A stretch of DNA of 37,823 bases from Symploca sp. SIO2C1 (GTDB lineage Bacteria; Cyanobacteriota; Cyanobacteriia; Cyanobacteriales; Coleofasciculaceae), in NCBI GenBank assembly GCA_010692635.1, contig JAAHGL010000060.1, positions 1-37,823 of the forward strand, in the 5' to 3' direction. Under the pieces are notes generated by a model. The model saw nothing but the letters and a program-made list of their open reading frames with translations, had not been told where the DNA came from and made no database searches. The position numbers and the translations under genes are program-made. Below, one piece after another: positions 16,535-23,991 of this stretch. The stretch's first letter is position 1. Every line of letters begins with the position of its first letter.

Positions 16535-19225
16535 TTGGAAGATAGAAACAAAGAAACTGGTAACATCGTTATTATTCAATTCAGAGTACAGTGGTTACTA
16601 GGGGGAATTTGGCTACTGGGAGCTTTGTGCGATCGCTTTTGGTTAGTCCTTGATCATTCAATTCCTGCTTGGGACCCCACTAACCACCTCACTGGCTCCC
16701 TCAACTACTTAGATGCACTACAACATGCTCGGTGGTTTTCTGGGGAATGGTGGCGGAGTTTGTGGATGCTCTCTTCCAAGAATCCACCCCTAACCTATAT
16801 CGCTACAGCTCCTTTTCAACAAGTCTTTGGTACTGGTCCAGACCAAGCTTTACTGGTTAACTTGCTCTTCAGTGCCATCTTACTCTGCTCTATCTATAGT
16901 TTAGGCAAACACCTATTTAATCAGCAAGTAGGTTTGTGGGCAGCGGGTTTGTGTGTACTGCTACCCAGATTGTACGAGGTTCGGATTCACTACGTGCTAG
17001 ATTATCCCCTCACTGCACTAGTAGCAGCCAGCTTTTGGTGTCTGACAGTATGGCGGGATGCCAAAACCCAGAGGCAAGGATGGTTTTGGAGTTTGGGTTT
17101 TGGCGTCTGCTTTGGTTTGGCAATGATGGTTAAGCAGAGTGCCCTGTTTTTTCTGCTAGTGCCTCTATTATGGGTGGGATTAAAGGCATTATGGCACAAG
17201 GCTTGGAAGCGCCTTGCTCAGTTAAGCATTGGTTTACTAGTATCTGTATTTATCTTCGCTCCCTGGTACAGCACCAACTGGATATTTTTCTTCAGTGCCC
17301 ACCAAAGTGGTATTGTCAGTGCAGCTGCGACAGAAGGAGACCCTCCTCTCAATACTCTTGCAGCTTGGACTGTTTACTGGCAAGATCTTCCTGCTGCTGT
17401 CTCTTGGCCTTTATTAGTAGTTCCTTTAGTAGGTTTACTGTTACATTGGCTACGTTGTTTGCTACGGTTGGGTCAAGTTCAACTCAAAAATCGGCAGCAT
17501 CAAGATCAAGCCGAATATTCTGGCACCTCAAATACAGCTGATAAACCTTCCTTTTCTCAGCAGAAGGGGAAACATCCTCTGCTTAATTCCTTACCCTGGT
17601 TAACCATCTTTTTAGTCGGTTCTTACTTTATCTGCTCAGCAATCGTTAATAAAGATCGGCGCTATATCATGCCCTATCTGCCGATTCTGTCGGTCATTCT
17701 AGCCTATGGCATGACCTTGTGGCCCAAACGCTGGCGAGCAGTGTGTTGGTACACGGTTGGTTTGGCAGTATTGCTGATGCTCCTCAATCTCTTCCCGATT
17801 GCAGGTAGATTGGGAATTTATCTGATGCAGACCTTAAGTCCCGAAAATCAATCCTACCCTTATCGGGGAGCAAAGTGGCCCCACCCCCAGGTGATTGAAG
17901 AAATTATTCGCACCCAACCCCAACTACAAGGAACGGTGGGTGTGATGCCGAGTCTACCGCAAATTAACCACAATAATGTTAACTACTACGGTGCTCTGGA
18001 AAAATTTCAGGTCTATGGACGTAAGGTAGGACAACGAGAACAGCAAGTACAACAAGATTGGCGATCGCTTTGTTGGTTCCTTACTAAGTCTAACAGTGAA
18101 GCAGCTTACAAACCATCTGAGGCTCTTCTAGTAAAGACCATCGAGGAAACCCCAAATTTCCAGTTGCAAAAGAATTGGTTCTTACCAGATGATACCTTCC
18201 TTCAACTCTACCATTGCACCCAACCACCAATCCAGGTTCAGCAGCTAGAGCAAACCCTGGTTAAAGTCAGTTTAGACCGGGTTACAGTACCGAAACAAGT
18301 CCCTCCTGGTTTGCCGGTTCCTATAACTTACCAATGGTCTGGTCCTTGGGAACAGCTACAATCAGGTATAGTCCTGCTGACTTGGAAGGTAAAAGAGACT
18401 GAGCAGAGTAACTCTAACTTGTCCCCAAAATACTTTGATTGGGAACTGAATAATGAGGGAAACTCTACCCAACTTCCCTTCTCCCATGCTTCCTCCCCAA
18501 TTCAGTACCAATGGTTGCATGACCACGGTATTGCTATGGGACAATTGCATTCAGGACGCTTAAGTAAGGAGCAGTTATTGGATAGTTTTCAGGTGATGGA
18601 ACAGACGGCAATGCTACCTCCTAAAAATCTAGCACCTGGAACCTATACCCTGGAAGCTACCTACCTTAACCGGAAAACTGGTCAGCATTATCCCATACCA
18701 ACAACAACTGTAACCATCAACATTAATGCTGGTGCTCCTGTAACCCCTGCACCAGAATTAGATTTAGTCACTCAGCTACGAACTTTAGCTAGTACCTTAC
18801 CCCAAGGACGAGTCGCTTTGGAACCCATTTTTGACGAAATTGGGCGCATTAATCAATACGATCCGGTTCAAGATTATACAGAACAAGCTGAACTTGCTCT
18901 AGCATTCCGCCTTCAATCAGAACAGAATCGAGATTGGGCTTACGGCCTTGCTCTTGCTAGAGCATTGCAGGAAGATGTAGAAGGTGCGATCGCGGCTTTG
19001 CAACAAGTGGTGCTGTTGGATTCCCAAAATCCCTATGCTCATGCATATCTTGCTTTTGTTTATCTCTATGACTGGCGTATTCAAGAGGCTCAAGATGCCA
19101 TCCGAGCTGCCCTTTACTTAAATCCCAATATTCCAGAAATTCAGGCCCTCTCTGGCATAACAGCTCTTTTAAAAGGTAATATTGTCAAAGCTTGGTTGAT
19201 ATTGCGTCGATTGGAACTCAAGTAA
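16535..19225 (+). CDS. GT39-like integral-membrane glycosyltransferase with TPR tail
   Basis: Predicted polytopic glycosyltransferase of the ArnT/PMT (GT39) type, 896 aa, using a polyprenyl-phosphate sugar donor on the outer membrane face of the cytoplasmic membrane. The first ~440 residues contain about 11-12 hydrophobic helices. The first external loop has the acidic AWDPTNHLTGSLNY, then SKNPPLTYIATAPF (matching the family's K/H-PPL motif), RIHYVLDYPLTA and DRRYIMPYLPILS before the last helices. Residues ~440-740 are a large soluble domain, and ~770-896 look like TPR repeats (QNPYAHAYLAFVYLYDW, EAQDAIRAALYLNPN). The best start is TTG at 16535; no ATG occurs before the first helix. It is 44 bp downstream of the GAF-like gene on the same strand. 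The acceptor is unknown. Confidence 0.85.
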   Translation: MEDRNKETGNIVIIQFRVQWLLGGIWLLGALCDRFWLVLDHSIPAWDPTNHLTGSLNYLDALQHARWFSGEWWRSLWMLSSKNPPLTYIATAPFQQVFGTGPDQALLVNLLFSAILLCSIYSLGKHLFNQQVGLWAAGLCVLLPRLYEVRIHYVLDYPLTALVAASFWCLTVWRDAKTQRQGWFWSLGFGVCFGLAMMVKQSALFFLLVPLLWVGLKALWHKAWKRLAQLSIGLLVSVFIFAPWYSTNWIFFFSAHQSGIVSAAATEGDPPLNTLAAWTVYWQDLPAAVSWPLLVVPLVGLLLHWLRCLLRLGQVQLKNRQHQDQAEYSGTSNTADKPSFSQQKGKHPLLNSLPWLTIFLVGSYFICSAIVNKDRRYIMPYLPILSVILAYGMTLWPKRWRAVCWYTVGLAVLLMLLNLFPIAGRLGIYLMQTLSPENQSYPYRGAKWPHPQVIEEIIRTQPQLQGTVGVMPSLPQINHNNVNYYGALEKFQVYGRKVGQREQQVQQDWRSLCWFLTKSNSEAAYKPSEALLVKTIEETPNFQLQKNWFLPDDTFLQLYHCTQPPIQVQQLEQTLVKVSLDRVTVPKQVPPGLPVPITYQWSGPWEQLQSGIVLLTWKVKETEQSNSNLSPKYFDWELNNEGNSTQLPFSHASSPIQYQWLHDHGIAMGQLHSGRLSKEQLLDSFQVMEQTAMLPPKNLAPGTYTLEATYLNRKTGQHYPIPTTTVTININAGAPVTPAPELDLVTQLRTLASTLPQGRVALEPIFDEIGRINQYDPVQDYTEQAELALAFRLQSEQNRDWAYGLALARALQEDVEGAIAALQQVVLLDSQNPYAHAYLAFVYLYDWRIQEAQDAIRAALYLNPNIPEIQALSGITALLKGNIVKAWLILRRLELK

Positions 19226-19468
19226 ACGTATCGTTTTATTATCCTATCAGGGGTGAGGTGAAATTTTGGGTGGAATTTCCTAGCTAAGTATCCAAAAATT
19301 ATAAGTTCTCTCTTCTCCCTCAGCTCCCTCAGCTCCCCAACCTTTTTTTCGCTCACTCTCCGATCAGTGTCATAAGTTAAGATAGTTTATAAGGGGTCAT
19401 TGATAGTTTGGTATTTTCAATAAAATCCCTTCAGCACTAAGTTTTAAAAATTTTCATCCTGTACTGAG
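19226..19468. other. Short spacer, CT-rich repeats
   Basis: Contains CTCCCTCAG tandem units near 19315-19335 on the plus strand. No gene or clear promoter was recognised before the GMC oxidoreductase start. Confidence 0.5.
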
Positions 19469-21178
19469 ATGTCTGTTAATCAATTAGGATCTCAAGTCGA
19501 AAATCATTATGACGCTGTCATTATTGGTTCTGGTTTTGGTGGTTCAGTAATGGCGTACCGACTAGCAGAAGCTGGGTTAAATGTGTGTGTACTGGAGAGG
19601 GGAAAAAAATATCCTCCTGGTTCGTTCCCTCACAGTCCTGATAAGATCAAGAAAAATTTCTGGGACCCCGACAATAAATTGTATGGCATGTTCGATATCT
19701 GGTCATTCAGAGATATAGCAGCCGTAGTATCTAGTGGTTTAGGTGGTGGTTCCCTAATTTATGCCAATGTTCTCATTCGTAAGCCTGAAAAATGGTTTGT
19801 TAAGGAAGATCTCAATCAAGGCGGATATGAGTATTGGCCTGTCAATCGTCAGGAACTCGACCCTCATTATGAGCGTGCTGAGAAGATGTTGAATGCTCAA
19901 AAGTACCCTTTTAATCATCCTCCTTATCAGGATACTCCTAAAACCCAGGCTTTACAATTTGCTGCCCAAGAGTTAAAGCTTGATTGGTATTTACCAAAAT
20001 TAGCTGTCACCTTCGCCAACAATGGTCAAAATCCAGTTATAGGGGAACCAATAGAGGAAAATTATCCTAATTTACATGATCGCACTCGCTATACTTGTCG
20101 CCTTTGTGGTGAATGTGACATAGGTTGTAATTATGGTAGTAAAAATAGTCTTGATTATAACTATCTAACTGAAGCGCAACGGCATGGTGCAGAATTAAAA
20201 ACTTTGTGTAAAGTTCGTTCTTTTGAACCTAGAGATGGCGGAGGCTATAAAATTCACTACGTTCATTATGACCTGGCAGAGGGAGGAAACAAGAGCGAAC
20301 ACTTAATTACAGCTAATCAACTAATTCTCTGTGCTGGTTCTCTTGGTTCTACTTACCTGCTGTTAAAGAATCAAAAACGGGGTCTATTTCCTCATATTAG
20401 TAAAAAATTAGGCACTCGTTTCTCCGGCAATGGGGATCTAATTAACTTTGCTCTGGAAGCCAAAAGAGAAATTCATGGTAGTTATGGTACTGTCATCACT
20501 AGTACTATCCATATGCCAGATGAATTAGATAACGGTGAAGGAAGAGGTTTTTATCTCCAGGATGCTGGCTATCCAGACTTTGTTAACTGGATGTTACAAA
20601 TGACTGAAACACCAGGAAATATTAAGCAACAACTGTTATTTGTTCTGCGCTGGTTACGGACAGCTATTAGCAAAACTGGATTAATCGATAGCAATCTGAG
20701 TGAAGAGATTTCGGAGTTACTTCTTGGTAAAACTGAAATTTCTTCTACCTTACTACCTTTGTTAGGCATGGGGCGAGATTTCCCTGTCGGCAGAATGAGA
20801 TTGCGTCAAGATAGAAAGGGTAAAGAACGGCTTGATGTAATTCAGAACTTTAAGCAATCTGAAGCTTTCTTCCAAAGGTTGAGAAACACCATGAAAGATG
20901 TTGCTGAACAACTAGGGGCAAAGTATCTAGATAATCCTTTGTGGTTTCTTCAACAAACCATCGCTGCTCATCCTTTAGGTGGTTGTCCTATGGGACGTAA
21001 TAAGGATGAAGGAGTAGTTGATTCCTATGGTGAAGTATTTGATTATCCTGGTTTCTTTATTGCGGATGGTTCAGTAATGCCGGGACCAGTAGGACCTAAT
21101 CCTAGTTTAACAATTGCTGCCCTTGCTGATCGCTTTGCCCAAAAAGTTATCGACAACCATCAGCAACAGAAAAATTGA
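19469..21178 (+). CDS. GMC-family oxidoreductase, cholesterol-oxidase-like
   Basis: FAD-dependent glucose-methanol-choline oxidoreductase (569 aa) of the cholesterol-oxidase/ChoD-like branch. The N-terminal Rossmann motif AVIIGSGFGGSVMAYRL binds ADP of FAD, and VVSSGLGGGSLIYANV is the second FAD-binding signature. Near the C-terminus, HPLGGCPMG (His501) and GPVGPNPSLTIAALADR are the family's active-site and FAD-closing motifs. Residues 210-220 read CRLCGECDIGC, that is Cys210, 213, 216 and 220 in CxxCxxCxxxC spacing, as in 4Fe-4S sites; I do not know whether a cluster binds. It heads a same-strand group with an alpha/beta hydrolase and a small beta-rich protein. No signal peptide is present. 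Substrate is probably a hydrophobic alcohol or sterol-like molecule, inferred from the family only. Confidence 0.88.
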   Translation: MSVNQLGSQVENHYDAVIIGSGFGGSVMAYRLAEAGLNVCVLERGKKYPPGSFPHSPDKIKKNFWDPDNKLYGMFDIWSFRDIAAVVSSGLGGGSLIYANVLIRKPEKWFVKEDLNQGGYEYWPVNRQELDPHYERAEKMLNAQKYPFNHPPYQDTPKTQALQFAAQELKLDWYLPKLAVTFANNGQNPVIGEPIEENYPNLHDRTRYTCRLCGECDIGCNYGSKNSLDYNYLTEAQRHGAELKTLCKVRSFEPRDGGGYKIHYVHYDLAEGGNKSEHLITANQLILCAGSLGSTYLLLKNQKRGLFPHISKKLGTRFSGNGDLINFALEAKREIHGSYGTVITSTIHMPDELDNGEGRGFYLQDAGYPDFVNWMLQMTETPGNIKQQLLFVLRWLRTAISKTGLIDSNLSEEISELLLGKTEISSTLLPLLGMGRDFPVGRMRLRQDRKGKERLDVIQNFKQSEAFFQRLRNTMKDVAEQLGAKYLDNPLWFLQQTIAAHPLGGCPMGRNKDEGVVDSYGEVFDYPGFFIADGSVMPGPVGPNPSLTIAALADRFAQKVIDNHQQQKN

Positions 21179-21186
21179 GTAAGAGC

Positions 21187-21250
21187 TAATTATCAATTAT
21201 CAATTATCAATTATCAATTATCAATTATCAATTATCAATTATCAATTATC
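21187..21250. repeat. Heptamer repeat (TTATCAA)n
   Basis: About nine nearly perfect TTATCAA units fill the spacer between the GMC oxidoreductase and alpha/beta hydrolase genes. The last unit changes to TTATCCA, just before the AGGGAG RBS of the hydrolase. Confidence 0.95.
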
Positions 21251-21267
21251 CATAGGGAGATGAAGAA

Positions 21268-22317
21268 ATGTTAAAGAGTAAAACTCAGAATCATTTGCAG
21301 GAAACTATTTTCCCCTTTACCACTCAAGATGGCTTGGAATGTAATTTGATTCGTGTTCAAGGAGAAAAACCCCCTGATAAAAGTCCGGTGCTTTTAGTAC
21401 ATGGTGCGGGTGTTCGTGGCAATATTTTTCGTGCTCCGGTAGAGACTAATGTAGTGGATTACTTAGTCGCTTCTGGCTACGATGTTTGGCTAGAAAACTG
21501 GCGTGCCAGTATCGATGTCAAGCAAAACCATTGGACATTAGATGAAGCAGCAGTATATGATCATCCTCAAGCAGTTAAAACTATTGTTGAAGCAACAGGA
21601 TGGGACAAAATCAAGGCAATTATTCATTGTCAAGGTTCTACTAGTTTCATGATGTCTGCGGTAGCTGGTTTAGTCCCGGAAGTGGAAACTATTATTAGTA
21701 ATGCAGTTTCACTACATCCGATTGTACCCTTAGGATCTGCGATCAAAATCAAGACAGCTTTACCTTTAGTCAAACCTTTCACAGATCATCTCAATCCTCA
21801 ATGGGGATTAGAGGCAAAAACCTTCGCTGCTAAGTTAATATCTGCTTTTGTTGCCCTCACCCACCATGAGTGTAATAATGCTGTCTGTAAACAAGTTAGT
21901 TTCACCTATGGCTTTGGTTTTCCAGCTTTATGGCGTCACGAAAATCTTAACGAAGCAACCCATGAATGGGTTAAACAAGAATTTGCTTATGTCCCTTTGA
22001 GTTTCTTTGAACAAATTTCTACTTGTATTAGCAAAGGACATTTGATTTCTGTAGCAGGAAAAGCTGAGTTACCTGATAATTTTGTGGCTCAACCACCCCA
22101 AACTGAGGCTCGCATTGCTTTCTTTGGTGGTGCACTCAATCTTTGCTTTTTGCCTGAAAGTCAAAGAAAGACCTTTGATTTTTTTAATTCTTATCGTCCT
22201 GACTATCACTCATTACATATTTTGCCCACTTATAGTCATTTAGATGTGTTTATGGGACAAAATTCTGCGGTTGATATCTTTCCCCTAATAGTATCAGAAT
22301 TAGAAAAACCGATTTAG
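21268..22317 (+). CDS. Alpha/beta hydrolase with Cys at nucleophile position
   Basis: Alpha/beta-hydrolase fold protein, 349 aa. The oxyanion segment VLLVHGAGV (near 45) is followed by YDVWLENWRAS. The nucleophile elbow reads IIHCQGSTSF, so the residue aligned with the Ser of GHSQG is Cys121. Cys nucleophiles occur in PHA synthases (GxCxGG) and dienelactone hydrolases. A candidate catalytic His is in PTYSHLDVFMG near the C-terminus. ATG 21268 has AGGGAG about 10 nt upstream. From memory, this type of hydrolase domain is fused to cholesterol-oxidase-like GMC domains in some bacteria; here they are separate neighbours. It probably acts with the flanking genes on one substrate; esterase, thioesterase or transferase activity cannot be distinguished. 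Confidence 0.85.
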   Translation: MLKSKTQNHLQETIFPFTTQDGLECNLIRVQGEKPPDKSPVLLVHGAGVRGNIFRAPVETNVVDYLVASGYDVWLENWRASIDVKQNHWTLDEAAVYDHPQAVKTIVEATGWDKIKAIIHCQGSTSFMMSAVAGLVPEVETIISNAVSLHPIVPLGSAIKIKTALPLVKPFTDHLNPQWGLEAKTFAAKLISAFVALTHHECNNAVCKQVSFTYGFGFPALWRHENLNEATHEWVKQEFAYVPLSFFEQISTCISKGHLISVAGKAELPDNFVAQPPQTEARIAFFGGALNLCFLPESQRKTFDFFNSYRPDYHSLHILPTYSHLDVFMGQNSAVDIFPLIVSELEKPI

Positions 22318-22393
22318 GATTTGTTGAATAATTCCAGTTAGAGCCTTCTGCCTTCTGCCTCCTGCCTTTTTTCAGCAAGAGTAATCAGTTGAG

Positions 22394-23014
22394 ATGAATC
22401 AAATGAAAGACAATCAGTTAGGTATTACTTTCCGAGAAACGATGCAAGGTGGCTTCGCTCTGAATAATACCGATCCTCGCTCTGGAGAGCAACAAGGAAA
22501 TGCCCAGAAAACTTATCTGGCGATGCATGCTACCATCAAGATCCAGGATCTAGAACGATTTATTGCCGATCCTAATCATCTTGGTAGTATTACTGGTAAT
22601 ATTGACTTTACTCCCTTTGGTGACAATATTCCCGCTACAAGTGGAGTCTTTAATCTCTTTTTTCCTACAGCTCAACCTCAACTGAAATTAATGGTTTATG
22701 AACTTGCCTTTCAATATGAAGGTCAAGATTATTATTTAGCTGGGAAGAAAGAAGTAAGAAACGCTCCAGGGTTTGACCTCTGGACAGATACTACTACTTT
22801 ATATACCCAATTACATCAAGGAACAGATAAATCAGCTCCTGTTCTAGGAGCAGGGGTTTTGAGTTTGAATGTAGCAGCATTAGCCAAGCTAGTATCTACA
22901 ATACGGGTTACTAATGCTGATTCATTAGCAGATCATCCTAAGGCGCTATTTGATTTTGGTAAATTTTTCTTAGGTGAACTTTGGGATAGTTATCAACCTA
23001 AGAGTAATCAGTAG
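22394..23014 (+). CDS. GMC-cluster partner protein, beta-rich, unknown
   Basis: Protein of 206 aa, soluble, with no signal peptide or membrane segment. It opens with LGITFRETMQGGFALNNTDP then a Gly/Gln-rich stretch, continues IKIQDLERFIADPNHLGSITG, FTPFGDNIPATSGVFNLF, and YLAGKKEVRNAPGFDLWTDT. I recall similar segments in large multidomain GMC oxidoreductases, where this unit and an alpha/beta hydrolase are joined to the flavin domain. No catalytic motif is evident. It follows the hydrolase by 76 bp with no obvious terminator, so the three genes probably form an operon. Function is unknown; a lipid- or substrate-binding accessory role is a guess. The first or second ATG (22403) could be the start. 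Confidence 0.72.
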   Translation: MNQMKDNQLGITFRETMQGGFALNNTDPRSGEQQGNAQKTYLAMHATIKIQDLERFIADPNHLGSITGNIDFTPFGDNIPATSGVFNLFFPTAQPQLKLMVYELAFQYEGQDYYLAGKKEVRNAPGFDLWTDTTTLYTQLHQGTDKSAPVLGAGVLSLNVAALAKLVSTIRVTNADSLADHPKALFDFGKFFLGELWDSYQPKSNQ

Positions 23015-23047
23015 GTTGGGTAGAGCGATAGCGAAACCCAACACAAA
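23012..23047. repeat. Half copy of the TAGGTTGGGT palindromic repeat
   Basis: GTAGGTTGGGTAGAGCGATA followed by GCGAAACCCAACA matches one arm of the inner inverted repeat at 13963-14039. It begins exactly at the stop codon of the preceding gene, supplying its TAG. Confidence 0.75.
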
Positions 23048-23077
23048 TCTTCTGTAGTTGACTAACTCTAGCAATAA

Positions 23078-23458
23078 CTAACCCTGCAGGATTTCCAGGG
23101 TCAAAATTCCCCTAAGTTTGTTAACCACTAACTCCATCCTGTCTAACCACTGTGAACCCATTAAAATTTCGGGGAGCTCATCTCCAACGAAAATAGGAAC
23201 AATCCACTCTTGAGAGTCAACAACTACCTTCCCTTCATACAGATCGAAAAACTCATTCCCCCGAGCCGTAGTCATTTCAATTTTAGATCGAATTAAATGC
23301 CATTCCAAAGCATCTACATCTTGAAAATTGATGGCTAAGAACCCCGTGGTAAACCCGGTGTCTAATAACACTTCTACTGGAAAGCATTCCCCATCAGAAG
23401 CAATTAACTCTATTTCAAAAAATAACTCCCCATTTTCACCAAACCTGCCTGATATCAT
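23078..23458 (-). CDS. Retropepsin-like clan AA aspartic protease family protein
   Basis: Small 126-aa protein with the single-domain retropepsin layout: the active-site loop VLLDTGFTTGFLAI (Asp33-Thr34-Gly35) and, near the C-terminus, EILMGSQWLDRMELVVN, matching the hydrophobic-Gly (flap-closing) segment of clan AA enzymes. Such proteins work as homodimers with one Asp from each subunit. DTGFTTG keeps the DTG triad. The first codon overlaps the stop of the upstream partner by 4 nt (ATGA), implying coupled translation. Bacterial clan AA proteins with a small partner are common in cyanobacteria, and their role, possibly toxin-like or regulatory, is not settled. A typical Asn/Ser substitution of DTG is absent, so activity is plausible. 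Confidence 0.82.
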   Translation of the reverse strand: MISGRFGENGELFFEIELIASDGECFPVEVLLDTGFTTGFLAINFQDVDALEWHLIRSKIEMTTARGNEFFDLYEGKVVVDSQEWIVPIFVGDELPEILMGSQWLDRMELVVNKLRGILTLEILQG

Positions 23459-23778
23459 AACCTACCGCAAGTTCCTCTTTCATTTAAGCGAAAGGTTGTT
23501 AGCATAGCGTCTGTATCGTCGTAGCGTTCACGAATCTTTTCTAGAATACCCAAAAATTTGGGGTCTATTAAATATTCTCCGGTATCTGGCTCAATTGCAA
23601 TAAACCAATTATAGTATTTTTCGATGAGTTGGGGTCGAATTTCTTCAAATATTTCCCGGCAGCGCAAACCTAGTTTAGTTCTTTGGGCCTTGCGTCTTGC
23701 TATTTCCTCTAGCGATACCGTTCGTTCTGGGCAGATTCTACCCCGTTGCGGTTTCTGCTTTTCAGATAGATTGGTCAT
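23455..23778 (-). CDS. Small partner protein of the clan AA protease
   Basis: Basic N-terminal half (QKPQRGRICPERTVSLEE, then RKAQRTKLGLRCREIFEE) and a C-terminal half rich in aromatic residues and acids (YYNWFIAIEPDTGEYLIDPK), 107 aa. Not recognised as a named family, but the phrase WFIAIEPDTGEYLIDPK recurs in cyanobacterial small proteins as far as I recall. Its stop overlaps the protease start by 4 nt. I start it at ATG 23778 because the in-frame ATG 30 nt upstream gives an unrelated hydrophobic extension; neither has a clear RBS. The arrangement, small partner first and protease second with ATGA overlap, resembles toxin-antitoxin operons, but this is only an analogy. Confidence 0.7.
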   Translation of the reverse strand: MTNLSEKQKPQRGRICPERTVSLEEIARRKAQRTKLGLRCREIFEEIRPQLIEKYYNWFIAIEPDTGEYLIDPKFLGILEKIRERYDDTDAMLTTFRLNERGTCGRL

Positions 23779-23991
23779 ACTGTTTACAAGTTGAAGAGCC
23801 AGGTACATTTAATTTAACTCATCATTAGGGACATGCGATCGCAATCTCTCAAAAAACTATCTTTACCTCAAGCAGAACATCTCGAAAGGTATACAAACTA
23901 TACTTTTGGCAGCAAAATGGAAAGACATTTGAACAACTAGTGGATGAATCGGTAAAATTGAGCAATGACTATACGCTGGATTACTTGAGCC

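Noticed and set aside
21187-21250. CRISPR or iteron origin from heptamer arrays
   Set aside because: Units are contiguous 7-mers of varied type found in many spacers, as expected for STRRs; no replication gene is nearby.
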